Shown here piece by piece: positions 1 to 7,181 of a stretch of 64,000 nt of DNA. The notes under the pieces were generated by a model that worked only from the letters and a program-made list of their open reading frames with translations, did no database searches and was not told the DNA's origin. Source of the DNA: Desulfococcus sp041737845 (GTDB lineage: Bacteria > Desulfobacterota > Desulfobacteria > Desulfobacterales > Desulfococcaceae); NCBI RefSeq assembly GCF_041737845.1, contig NZ_JBGSQX010000146.1, positions 1 through 64,000 on the forward strand, written 5' to 3'. A program made the position numbers and the translations under genes. The stretch's first letter is position 1. Every line of letters begins with the position of its first letter.

Positions 1-666
1 ATAATAAAACCGCTTGCAGGCATACTTCTCATCGTCATGGCCACATGGGCCTACAAGACTTTTGACCTCATGGGGCTTTTCAGCCTGGACCGTATGACGG
101 AATTCGTCAATTCTCTTGGTGCTTTTGGGCCAGTGGCGTTCATCTGCCTGTGCATTGCAGGCGTGTTTCTGCATGTGCCCGAGTTTTTGGTCATTGCTCT
201 TGGGGGCGTGATTTTCGGCGGTGTCAAAGGATTTTTCTACGGCTGGATAGGAGCGCTTACCGGGTCGACAGCAACTTTTCTCTGCATGCGCTATTTCATG
301 CGCGACACGGTGCAGGCATCACTCAACGGGAGGTTCAAACGGCTTGATGCTCTTGATGCACGTTTTGCCGAGCATGGTTTTCAGACCGTGCTCATGCTGC
401 GGCTGATTCTTTTTATGGCTCCGCCGATGAATTGGCTCATAGCGCTCACGCGCGTACATTTCCTTCATTATATCGCAGCTTCGGCTCTGGGCATCATACC
501 CGGTGTTGCCGTCATCTGCTACTGCGCAAGCACAATCGTCAAGGCCCGCTCATTCTCCGATGTGCTGACGCCTGAGTTTATCCTGCCGTTTGCACTGCTT
601 GCAGCCCTTGTTCTGGGCAGCGCCCTTGCAGCCCGGCGCCTGCTCGGCAGCCGGCAGGAGGCATGA
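1..666 (+). CDS. TVP38/TMEM64-family (VTT domain) membrane protein, 5' end uncertain
   Basis: An integral inner-membrane protein of the TVP38/TMEM64 (DedA-like, VTT) superfamily, whose members are linked to lipid scrambling or small-molecule transport; no substrate can be read from sequence. Several hydrophobic helices alternate with the family signature: a Gly-rich GAVFGG-like turn (seen as LGGVIFGG), then GSTATFLCMRYFMRD, which carries the conserved F...R, and a C-terminal PMNWLIALT / GIIPG segment. The frame is open to the first base of the window and the 12 codons before the ATG at 37 are also hydrophobic, so the true start is probably outside the window; from the ATG it would be 209 residues. 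Three bases separate it from the next gene, so the two are probably co-transcribed. Confidence 0.8.
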   Translation: MIKPLAGILLIVMATWAYKTFDLMGLFSLDRMTEFVNSLGAFGPVAFICLCIAGVFLHVPEFLVIALGGVIFGGVKGFFYGWIGALTGSTATFLCMRYFMRDTVQASLNGRFKRLDALDARFAEHGFQTVLMLRLILFMAPPMNWLIALTRVHFLHYIAASALGIIPGVAVICYCASTIVKARSFSDVLTPEFILPFALLAALVLGSALAARRLLGSRQEA

Positions 667-669
667 TTT

Positions 670-1260
670 ATGGGCTCTATCACCATAACCTCCGGAACAT
701 TGCGGGGCAGGCGCATACAGACGCCCGAGGGCAGCCAAACGCGGCCTCTGCTGACGCGGCTGCGCAAGAGTCTGGCTGATATTCTCCGACCGCGGCTTTC
801 GCAGGCCCGGCTTCTGGACCTTTTCGGCGGCTCAGGCGCTATCGCCTTCGAGCTTCTGTCAAACGGCGCGGCAACAGCGGTGGTGGTTGAGCTTATCCCG
901 AAAACAGCAGGGCTTATCAGTCTCAATGCCCGGTCGCTGGGGGTTGCGCAAGCAGTGGAGGTTGTGCAGGGTGATGGTATTGCCGCCATTGAGGGACTGT
1001 CACGGAAAAATGAAGCTTTCGACATCGTCATCGTTGCACCGCCCTATGGCCTCGGGCTTCAACAGAAGGCCGTTGCCTCTCTTGCCCGCCATCCGTTATT
1101 GAAACCAGGTGGGGTCATTATCGTGCAGCGCGAGGAGCGGGAGCCTCAGGTTGCGCCGCCCGATGGCCTTGCCTTTGTGCGCATGCGGGAATATGGCCGC
1201 ACGGTGTTCGACTTTTATGCGCAAGGCGCTTTTGGCGTCCAACCTCTTCAAAAAGCTTAA
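670..1260 (+). CDS. rsmD: RsmD-family RNA (guanine-N2) methyltransferase, variant motif IV
   Basis: Resembles RsmD, the SAM-dependent methyltransferase that modifies G966 of 16S rRNA. It has the family's N-terminal strand (ITSGTLRGRRIQTP), a substrate-contact segment TRPLLTRLRKSLADIL, and the SAM-binding motif LDLFGGSGAIAFELLSNGA followed by an acidic residue in VVVELIPK. The length of 196 residues is normal. The catalytic motif IV, usually DPPY or NPPY, reads VAPPY, so the acidic or amide residue that orients the target amine is missing. The fold assignment is firm, but activity or target may differ. A good Shine-Dalgarno (AGGAGG) sits just upstream, inside the end of the preceding gene. Confidence 0.8.
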   Translation: MGSITITSGTLRGRRIQTPEGSQTRPLLTRLRKSLADILRPRLSQARLLDLFGGSGAIAFELLSNGAATAVVVELIPKTAGLISLNARSLGVAQAVEVVQGDGIAAIEGLSRKNEAFDIVIVAPPYGLGLQQKAVASLARHPLLKPGGVIIVQREEREPQVAPPDGLAFVRMREYGRTVFDFYAQGAFGVQPLQKA

Positions 1261-1268
1261 ATTTTTAC

Positions 1269-1295
1269 TTGACGATGACTATGCTATTATATACT
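1269..1295 (+). promoter_or_regulatory. candidate sigma-70-type promoter for the dehydrogenase gene
   Basis: TTGACG is followed after 15 bases by TATACT, in an otherwise AT-rich 100-base gap ahead of the 3-hydroxybutyryl-CoA dehydrogenase gene. The spacer is shorter than the optimum; reading the -10 as TACTCT gives 17 bases but a poorer hexamer. Prediction from pattern only. Confidence 0.4.
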
Positions 1296-1362
1296 CTACC
1301 CAGCATTGTTGAAAGCCCACGCAATGCCAGGTATATTACTAGAGTGAAAGGTTAGACGCAGT

Positions 1363-2265
1363 ATGGCAACGGAAAAAAAGGCCTCAAGCATTTCTCATAT
1401 CAAGACTATCGGCGTGATCGGCGCCGGGCAAATGGGCAAGGGTATCGCCCAGGTGGCAGCTCAGGCTGGTTATACAGCCATCGTTGTTGAGCCCTATGAC
1501 GAGGTCATTAAAAAGGCGAAGGCCTCCATAGAAAAAAGCCTGTACCGCGCTGTTGAGCTTGGCAAAGTAAAGAAAAAGGACAGCGATGCAGCCCTGTCGC
1601 GCATGCATTTTAAAAAAGAGCTTCAAAGCCTTGAAGAAGTTGATTATGTGGTCGAGGCCGCGGTGGAAAACGAACCCGTGAAAATGGATATTTTTTCAAA
1701 CATTGACAAGATCTGTGCGCCGCATGTCATCCTGACCACGAACACGAGCTCCGTGCGTCTGGGCAGGCTGGCAACCGCAACCGGCAGGCCGGAGATGGTG
1801 CTCGGCATGCACTTCATGTACCCTGCGCAGATGATGAAGCTCGTTGAGATCATTCGAACGCCGGCCACCTCTGAAGAGAGCTATCAGACGGTGCGGGACC
1901 TTGCTCTCAAGATGGGCAAAACACCCGTTACCGTGACCGACAGCCCCTGCTTTATCACCAGCAGGCTTATACAAACCTTCATCAATGAGGCCATTTTTTG
2001 CCTGCACCAGGGCGTTTCGACCAGGGAAGAGATTGATACGGCCATGAAGCTGGGGATGAATCATCCCATGGGGCCGCTTGAACTCGCCGATTTTATCGGC
2101 CTTGATGTGGTGCTTGCCATGCAGCAGTCGCTGTATAACGGGTTTCAGGATCCCAAGTACCGGCCCTGCCCCCTGCTGATGAGCCTTGTCGAAGTGGGGC
2201 ATCTCGGGCGCAAGACAGGCCGAGGCTTTTTTGAATACAATAAGGACGGCAGCAGGAAGGGCTGA
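1363..2265 (+). CDS. hbd: 3-hydroxybutyryl-CoA dehydrogenase
   Basis: NAD(P)-dependent oxidation of 3-hydroxyacyl-CoA to 3-oxoacyl-CoA (or the reverse) in butyrate/fatty-acid metabolism, in the cytoplasm. The N-terminal Rossmann motif GAGQMGKGIAQ (G20, G22, G25) and the catalytic His150-Glu162 pair in GMHFMYPAQMMKLVE are intact. The C-terminal dimerisation domain ends in the typical HLGRKTGRGFFEY. At 300 residues it is slightly longer than the usual 280, because of an N-terminal extension. The position that is Asn in FIVNRL of many homologues is Ser here (FITSRL), a variant I believe occurs in other members. No other beta-oxidation gene lies nearby; it has its own candidate promoter. Confidence 0.9.
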   Translation: MATEKKASSISHIKTIGVIGAGQMGKGIAQVAAQAGYTAIVVEPYDEVIKKAKASIEKSLYRAVELGKVKKKDSDAALSRMHFKKELQSLEEVDYVVEAAVENEPVKMDIFSNIDKICAPHVILTTNTSSVRLGRLATATGRPEMVLGMHFMYPAQMMKLVEIIRTPATSEESYQTVRDLALKMGKTPVTVTDSPCFITSRLIQTFINEAIFCLHQGVSTREEIDTAMKLGMNHPMGPLELADFIGLDVVLAMQQSLYNGFQDPKYRPCPLLMSLVEVGHLGRKTGRGFFEYNKDGSRKG

Positions 2266-2388
2266 AATGAGTCTGTGAAAACCCGTCTGCCGGAACAAGC
2301 AGTATGCCGCAGTGCCTTGCGCGCCGTGTATATGATGTTTCTTGCTTTAGTATGCAGAGTCTAAACCTTGACTATTGAATAGTGTTGT

Positions 2389-3177
2389 ATGAAAAAAAAT
2401 GATTTTTTAGCGGCCTCTGTTCTTTGTGCTTTCCTTGTATGCGGTGGTGCGGAAACGGCGCCTGCCCAGGTCGAAGAGGCCGGCGGCAGCGAGATGGTTT
2501 CGTGCGCCAATGGCATGATCAAGGTTGATGCGCCTAATGTGAAGCCAGAGGACCTGATTCGCGATATTGGCGACAGGTGCGGCATTAAGATTGTGGTATT
2601 CGGCGAGGCTTTCGACGAGAAGCCCATCGGCGTCAAATTTCAGCAGATGCCAGTGCGCATGGGCATCCAGCGGGTGCTGCGTATAGCCAATATGCCCAAT
2701 TTTGTTTTGCACTTCGACAATAGCACGAGCCCCCGCATTGTCGAGCTTGATCTTATGGGCAAAAAAGGCGGCGAGCGCCAGTTGACCTCGGGTGAGGGGC
2801 GCCCGGCATCTTCCGGGCCTGTATCTGCCCCTGCATCGAAACCATCTTCAGTGCCCGCTTCCGTAAAGGTGCCGGAAAAGGCGGCGCCGCCGGTTAAGAG
2901 CGATGCTAAGAAATCCCCCACGCCCGATCCCAAGGATCTTTTTTCTGACAAGGCTCAGGAAGATTTCATGAGGGTCATGGATGAGATGATGCAAGCCCAG
3001 GAGTCGGGCGAAGAGCCGGATCCGGCCGAGGTTCTGCGGATATTCAATGAGGTGGTGCCGCAGGAGGTTCGCGATCAGATACCGCCGGATGTTCTCAAGG
3101 AAATTCAAGAGTTTGAGAAAAATCCGGACTCTTTTATGCCATCGGCAGCAGGCGGGAATTTGAAAAAGAATAAGTAG
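2389..3177 (+). CDS. secreted protein with an STN/secretin-N-like domain and Pro/Ala-rich linker
   Basis: I do not recognise a named family. The N-terminus is a signal peptide (MKKN, then a hydrophobic stretch to about residue 22) with no lipobox. Residues about 40-110 follow the STN pattern seen in secretins and TonB receptors: a strand IKVDAPNV, helix, GIKIVVFGEA, then VKFQQMPVRMGIQRVLRIAN. After this comes a low-complexity Pro/Ser/Ala/Lys segment (about 130-180) and an acidic, helix-rich C-terminus with many Glu/Pro. The product probably acts in the periplasm or envelope. Only the STN-like domain suggests a role, in binding or assembly. A similar domain starts the subtilase at 30.3-31.7 kb. 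There is a strong terminator downstream. Confidence 0.6.
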   Translation: MKKNDFLAASVLCAFLVCGGAETAPAQVEEAGGSEMVSCANGMIKVDAPNVKPEDLIRDIGDRCGIKIVVFGEAFDEKPIGVKFQQMPVRMGIQRVLRIANMPNFVLHFDNSTSPRIVELDLMGKKGGERQLTSGEGRPASSGPVSAPASKPSSVPASVKVPEKAAPPVKSDAKKSPTPDPKDLFSDKAQEDFMRVMDEMMQAQESGEEPDPAEVLRIFNEVVPQEVRDQIPPDVLKEIQEFEKNPDSFMPSAAGGNLKKNK

Positions 3178-3227
3178 GCATTGCTGAAATCAAAAACACG
3201 CAGTGTTGAAGACACTAAACAAAAAAC

Positions 3228-3264
3228 AAAAACCGCGCTACTTCAAGCGCGGTTTTTGTTTTTA
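3228..3264. terminator. bidirectional rho-independent terminator
   Basis: A perfect 12-bp stem, AAAAACCGCGCT / AGCGCGGTTTTT, with a six-base loop (ACTTCA). T-rich tracts follow on the plus strand and A-rich tracts precede it, so it can serve both the plus-strand STN-domain gene and the convergent minus-strand receiver gene. Confidence 0.9.
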
Positions 3265-3305
3265 GGCTTTTTTATCTCTATCAGGCTAAGCAACTCCAGG
3301 CGGTT

Positions 3306-3677
3306 TCAGCCGATTATGCTTTGGACAATGCTCACAAGCCGTGCAGGCTCGACGGGCTTCTGAATAATGCCGATAAAGCCAAGGTCGCGGATCTGCGTTG
3401 TTGCGGCGGTCATGTCAGCGATGCTGCTTAAGAGAAAAACGGGTATATCGTTGTTCAGTTTTTTGATCTGCTCGGCGGCCTGCATGCCTGAATCGATGGC
3501 TTCCATCATCATATCGCACAGAATCAAATCGGGATTGGCCTGCTGAGCAAGTTCAAAGCCCTGCTTGCCGCTGGATGCCGAGATAATGACATAGCCTTTG
3601 GCCGACAGTATCGTGTGTACGGTTTCAATAATATCGGGATCATCATCAATCACAAGTATTGTTTTTTTTTCTGCCAT
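3306..3677 (-). CDS. CheY-like single-domain response regulator
   Basis: A stand-alone receiver domain of 123 residues. It has the acidic pocket DDD at residues 11-13, the phospho-acceptor Asp55 in LILCDMMM, the hydroxyl residue near Ser84 in VFLLSS, and the invariant Lys107 in QKPVEP. There is no output domain, so it must work by protein-protein contact or as a phosphate relay. It is the last gene of the minus-strand operon containing an HATPase, a PHP phosphoesterase and two DRTGG proteins. The HATPase next to it lacks a phospho-accepting His domain, so the kinase partner is not obvious. The start has an AAAGGAGAAAGCC ribosome site just upstream. Confidence 0.9.
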   Translation of the reverse strand: MAEKKTILVIDDDPDIIETVHTILSAKGYVIISASSGKQGFELAQQANPDLILCDMMMEAIDSGMQAAEQIKKLNNDIPVFLLSSIADMTAATTQIRDLGFIGIIQKPVEPARLVSIVQSIIG

Positions 3678-3716
3678 GGCTTTCTCCTTTGCAATGATTA
3701 CCTCTCGCGCAGCGCC

Positions 3717-4262
3717 TCATGGACCGCATAGCTCACGAACATTTTTCTTAATATTATCCCGCAGAACAGACAAAACTGCAACATGATTTAAGGGCACGCC
3801 GTCAAGCTGCTCACGAAGCTGGCTGGTGTTGAAAGAGTATTCGCGGGCACCCGAGCGGCAGACAAAGCGTAGCTCGATATCTGGACTGGCAAGCAGCAGG
3901 GCTGCCACAGTGCCGGCCACATCCCCCAGCGGTTGCCGGTCGATATGGCTGTGCTGAAATACAGCGGTTATGCAGGTGCCCATCCCCTCCTGCGACGTGA
4001 TGGAAAATGAGCCGCCCGCCCGCTGCGCGGCATTAGCCGCAAGCGGTATGCCAAGGCCTGTGCGGCGGGTTGTCTTTGTCGTGTAGAAGGGGTCGGAGAC
4101 GCGGGCCAGAACTTCAGGGGACATGCCCCGGCCGTTGTCGGAGATGAGCACTGTGAGGGTGTCGGCAGCCTCATCGCGCTCCAGGGTGATGCCAAGCTCC
4201 GTTGCTCCCGCACGCAGGGCATTTTCTGAAAGGTCAAGAATATGCAGCGCAAGCTCTTTCAT
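3717..4262 (-). CDS. GHKL (histidine-kinase-like) ATP-binding protein without DHp domain
   Basis: A 181-residue GHKL ATPase. The N-box (HILDLSENALRAGA), G1 (DNGRGM), F-box (DPFYTTK) and G2 (GLGIPLAANAAQRAGG) are all present, as in the catalytic domain of histidine kinases. No dimerisation/phospho-His helix or sensor is attached, so it is not a self-contained kinase. The tail of about 60 residues after the ATPase core is of unknown function. Its ATG overlaps the stop of the upstream PHP gene by four bases (ATGA), which implies translational coupling. Such proteins are found with DRTGG and PHP genes near [FeFe]-hydrogenase operons in anaerobes. Confidence 0.85.
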   Translation of the reverse strand: MKELALHILDLSENALRAGATELGITLERDEAADTLTVLISDNGRGMSPEVLARVSDPFYTTKTTRRTGLGIPLAANAAQRAGGSFSITSQEGMGTCITAVFQHSHIDRQPLGDVAGTVAALLLASPDIELRFVCRSGAREYSFNTSQLREQLDGVPLNHVAVLSVLRDNIKKNVRELCGP

Positions 4263-5005
4263 GGGAGGGGCTCCTCAACACATCGTCCGCCTCTGCGGGC
4301 AAGGGCGAGCTGTATCTCCGCAAAGCACGGGCTTTCGAGATACATCATGGTGCATGAGCGGCCCACATCGTTCAGGCAGTGGGCATCCGATGAGGTGATG
4401 AACGTGTACCGGGAAAGACCGGGGAACCGGCGCCTGCCGCCTGCTATGCCGAGGGCCGCCGATATTTCAAGCCCGTTAAAGCCCGCGCTTTCAGGAACGC
4501 AGCCGAGCTGGCTGATGATGCTGAAAAATGAGCGGTCGATATGGGAGGCTATGGCAATGCCGCCCAGGCTGTGGATGTTTCCGGTGACATCATTGAGCGC
4601 CATGGTTGTTGCGCTGAATAAAAGATGCGTATTAAATGCTTCAACCTCTTCCCGCTCATTGACGATGGGCTGGCAGCCGAAGCGGCGTTCGTCGTTATCG
4701 CCGGGCAGGCGGCTGTAAATTATTTCCTGGAACAGCCCCACAGTTTCAAGGCTTGCGAACAGAGCCAGCACATGAGCCTCTTCTTTTGTGGTCACCTCCA
4801 TTCCGGGGATGACGACAAGAGGCGTATCACGGGCTGCCTGCATGACATGGACGATGTTTTCCGAGGCATTATGATCGGTAATTGCCACCAGGTCAAGACC
4901 CCGTGCAAGGCAAGCCGCAACGAGAGCTCTCGGGTGCATATCGAGCTGTGCGCAGGGCGACAGGCAGGTGTGGTTGTGTAGATCACAGGCATAGAGTCGG
5001 GCCAT
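4259..5005 (-). CDS. PHP-domain phosphoesterase
   Basis: A member of the PHP (polymerase and histidinol phosphatase) family of metal-dependent phosphoesterases. Metal-ligand motifs are visible: CDLHNHTCLSPCA at the N-terminus, AITDHNA about residue 40, Glu in EVTTKEEAHVLALF, ASHIDRSFFS in the middle and SSDAHCLNDVG near the C-terminus. At 248 residues it matches the stand-alone TrpH-like class, which hydrolyse small phosphorylated or oligonucleotide substrates; the actual substrate is unknown. It is embedded in the DRTGG/HATPase operon and overlaps the next gene by four bases. Confidence 0.85.
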   Translation of the reverse strand: MARLYACDLHNHTCLSPCAQLDMHPRALVAACLARGLDLVAITDHNASENIVHVMQAARDTPLVVIPGMEVTTKEEAHVLALFASLETVGLFQEIIYSRLPGDNDERRFGCQPIVNEREEVEAFNTHLLFSATTMALNDVTGNIHSLGGIAIASHIDRSFFSIISQLGCVPESAGFNGLEISAALGIAGGRRRFPGLSRYTFITSSDAHCLNDVGRSCTMMYLESPCFAEIQLALARRGGRCVEEPLP

Positions 5006-5037
5006 GGCTGCTCTCGGGAAGAAGGGGGAGAGAGTTT

Positions 5038-5373
5038 TTAGCTGTTCAGCAGCCGGTATATTTTGCCCACAAGCTCAAAAGACTGCAGGCTGCTTACCAT
5101 GAGGGGGATGCCCTCGGCAGCAGCCTTTTCAATCGTGTCGGCTTCGGGTTCGGCTCCCTGCACGATGATGATGCCGGCATGGTCTTTGAGGGATGCCACG
5201 GCAATGATGTTCTGATGAGTCTGCCGGGTGATCCAGAGATGGCCGGCGGTGCTGTTGGCCATGACATCGCTGAGCAGGTCGCCCACAAACCCGCCGGTCA
5301 CATCGGCGCCGAGGCGGTCGGGCCGGCACTTTACCGAAAGCTGAAGCTCTTTGACAATGCTTTGTACATCCAT
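5038..5373 (-). CDS. DRTGG-domain protein
   Basis: A 111-residue protein consisting of one DRTGG domain, a ligand-binding fold also found in CBS- and phosphotransacetylase-associated regulators. The diagnostic stretch is GADVTGGFVGDLLSDVMAN near residues 22-40, followed by alternating strand/helix with IIIVQGAEP. It has no catalytic motif and probably senses a small molecule. It starts two bases after the stop of the DRTGG-ATPase fusion and is a free-standing paralogue of that protein's N-terminal half. Confidence 0.8.
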   Translation of the reverse strand: MDVQSIVKELQLSVKCRPDRLGADVTGGFVGDLLSDVMANSTAGHLWITRQTHQNIIAVASLKDHAGIIIVQGAEPEADTIEKAAAEGIPLMVSSLQSFELVGKIYRLLNS

Positions 5374-5375
5374 GG

Positions 5376-6197
5376 CTAGAGTTCCTTTATGTCATGATGT
5401 CTGTTGATGATGCTGCGCAGATAGGTCCCCTTGTTGACCTCTGAGGAAATTTCAAAGGTATCGGAAAATCGTTTTATGTTTGCCAGGCCCATGCCGGCGC
5501 CGAACCCCAGAGACCTGATGGTGTCATCAGCCGTTGAGTAGCCTTCCTGCATGGCAAGGTCAATATCGGGAATTCCCGGGCCGCGGTCGATGGCTTCAAG
5601 GGATATCTGCTCGGGGGCCACATAGCAGAAAATCGTGCCATGATCGGCGTAGGAGATGATGTTTACTTCAGCCTCAAAGGCAACGACTGCTACGCGCCGC
5701 ACGATTTCTTCGGGTATGCCCTGGGTTCGCAATGTCTTTTTTATTTCATTTGCCGCGCGGCCTGCTTCGGAAAAGTTGCGGCCCTGCACCCGGTGGCCGC
5801 TTTCAAAACTTGCGGTCCCGAGCGAGATGTTCACCTCGGCGACATTAACGGCACACCGGCAGCCGGCCATGCCATGCTGAAAAAGCAGGCCGCAGGTTTC
5901 GAACATTATATGGGCAGTGGCAAGTATCGGTATGCCCAGTTCGCCAGCCATTTCAACGGCCTCGGGTAGCGGTTTTTTGCCGCGGCAGATGACTATGGCA
6001 GCTATGTCCAGAGCAAATGCCGTACGCACGGACTGGGCATTGGTAATTCCGGTAATCAGCAGGCAGTCGGGCTGGGCAAATGCCAGCACATCGCTCATGA
6101 GATCGGCGCTGAAAGCGGTTTTTACCTCAAGGCCGAGATGGTCATGACCGGTATACACAGCTGCTTTAAGAATATCTCGAACTTCGGCAAGCGTCAT
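5376..6197 (-). CDS. DRTGG domain fused to RsbW-like anti-sigma-type ATPase
   Basis: First gene of the minus-strand signalling operon. Residues about 1-115 are a DRTGG-like sensor (LEVKTAFSADLMSDVLAFA; VICRGKKP). A short Cys-containing linker (GMAGCRCAVNVAEV) follows. Residues about 145-270 are a GHKL ATPase of the RsbW/SpoIIAB class, with the N-box VAFEAEVNIISYADHG, G1 DRGPGIPD and a G2-like GFGAGMGLANIKRFSD. RsbW-type proteins bind or phosphorylate partner switches. The fused layout suggests a ligand-gated partner switch, but no sigma or STAS gene is adjacent. Orthologous arrangements accompany electron-bifurcating hydrogenase genes in other anaerobes. Confidence 0.8.
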   Translation of the reverse strand: MTLAEVRDILKAAVYTGHDHLGLEVKTAFSADLMSDVLAFAQPDCLLITGITNAQSVRTAFALDIAAIVICRGKKPLPEAVEMAGELGIPILATAHIMFETCGLLFQHGMAGCRCAVNVAEVNISLGTASFESGHRVQGRNFSEAGRAANEIKKTLRTQGIPEEIVRRVAVVAFEAEVNIISYADHGTIFCYVAPEQISLEAIDRGPGIPDIDLAMQEGYSTADDTIRSLGFGAGMGLANIKRFSDTFEISSEVNKGTYLRSIINRHHDIKEL

Positions 6198-6512
6198 GCT
6201 AGATTCTTAGCACAGCCCTGGCATGCATGTCAATCAACAGGCTGGACTTCAGGGTGCTGAAAATGCCCCTATCCGCGGCAATCTGCTTGACCCTGAATCT
6301 GTTTCGGGTTATCAACCAGCATGGAAAGACAGGAGTCAGTCCGCCGCGGCGGATTGAAGACAGGAGTCGGAAGGGGCGGATAGGATTTCGGTGCGCAGGG
6401 GCGTTTGGCAAACGCCCTCTGGTTCAAAGTAAAGAATTTTATGTTGGGGCGGGCTTTATGCCCGCCCTGAGTGGACTCGCGAAGCGTACAACGTTCGGTT
6501 CAAATTTTCAAC
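6198..6512. repeat. intergenic region with two perfect hairpin repeats
   Basis: No gene seen. It holds two strong inverted repeats: GGGCGTTT-GGC-AAACGCCC at 6399-6417 and GGGCGGGC-TTTAT-GCCCGCCC at 6447-6467. There is also a short direct repeat, GACAGGAGTC, at about 6330 and 6360. Neither hairpin is followed by a T tract, so they look like REP-type or MITE-type palindromes rather than terminators. The region lies between the divergent signalling operon and the GIY-YIG gene. Confidence 0.6.
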
Positions 6513-6788
6513 ATGAGTCACGATAATAAATACTGCATCTATTTGCTTGAGTGCCGCGATGGTTCTTATTACTGCGGGATAACCACGGACATGGATCACC
6601 GGCTCAAGCAGCATAATGAGGGAACTGCATCCAGGTACACACGAGGACGCACTCCGGTTACAGTTCTTGCGCGAACCGGCAATTGCTACTCAAAAAGCAT
6701 GGCCTTGAAGTTTGAGCGCCAAATCAAGAAGTGTCCTAAGCATAGAAAACCTTTTATGGTGACCATAATTACAAAAAAAGGGGAGTAA
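6513..6788 (+). CDS. GIY-YIG nuclease-domain protein (UPF0213/YhbQ-like)
   Basis: A single GIY-YIG domain of 91 residues. The motif appears as CIYLLECRDGSYYCGIT near the N-terminus, followed by RLKQHNEGTASRYTRGR, which contains the conserved Arg of the active site. UPF0213 members are small DNA-acting or DNA-repair-associated proteins of uncertain substrate. I chose the ATG at 6513 (MSHDNKY) because the domain begins there; an upstream in-frame ATG at 6471 lies in the repeat region and encodes non-conserved residues. No strong ribosome site is visible. Confidence 0.8.
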   Translation: MSHDNKYCIYLLECRDGSYYCGITTDMDHRLKQHNEGTASRYTRGRTPVTVLARTGNCYSKSMALKFERQIKKCPKHRKPFMVTIITKKGE

Positions 6789-6885
6789 ATAGCACCTCCC
6801 TATTATTTACCCGAAAGCAAAACCTGTATGAGTCATTTCAGAAACCACCGCACTATTGAATCGATATGCAACATGGGAGATACAC

Positions 6886-7107
6886 ATGAAAAAAAGAGAA
6901 TTCAAAATTGAGATCGTTAGGGAAGGGGCTATAGGCACAATGATTCTGGGCGCCAGCAAGCTGCCGGTAAAAAAGATGGAAGAAGTTATGAACCGCTATG
7001 GTGCGGAAGGCTGGGAAATGAATTTTATGGTGCTTGAGCAGCACCGGATGCTTCTGTTCTGGGCGAGGGAAGCTGCTGTTATCACATTTTCACGAGAGAT
7101 TGCCTGA
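6886..7107 (+). CDS. small DUF4177-like protein
   Basis: A 73-residue protein with the DUF4177 pattern: a basic N-terminal strand (MKKREFKIEIVR), then LPVKKMEEVMNRYGAEGWEM, where the GAEGWE turn is the family hallmark, and a final hydrophobic strand (LLFWAREAAVITF). The function of the family is unknown. The ATG at 6886 follows a GGGAGA ribosome site; an earlier in-frame ATG at 6856 does not match the family start. It lies between the GIY-YIG gene and an SDR gene on the same strand. Confidence 0.65.
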   Translation: MKKREFKIEIVREGAIGTMILGASKLPVKKMEEVMNRYGAEGWEMNFMVLEQHRMLLFWAREAAVITFSREIA

Positions 7108-7181
7108 ACTCAGAATTTTCATGAGCCTTCAGGTATGGTTGAGGAACATATCCCGGTATCTTTTCATCAGGAGAAAACGCC

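Noticed and set aside
6199..6411. 70-codon minus-strand frame before the signalling operon
   Set aside because: Runs through the hairpin repeat region; composition not protein-like.
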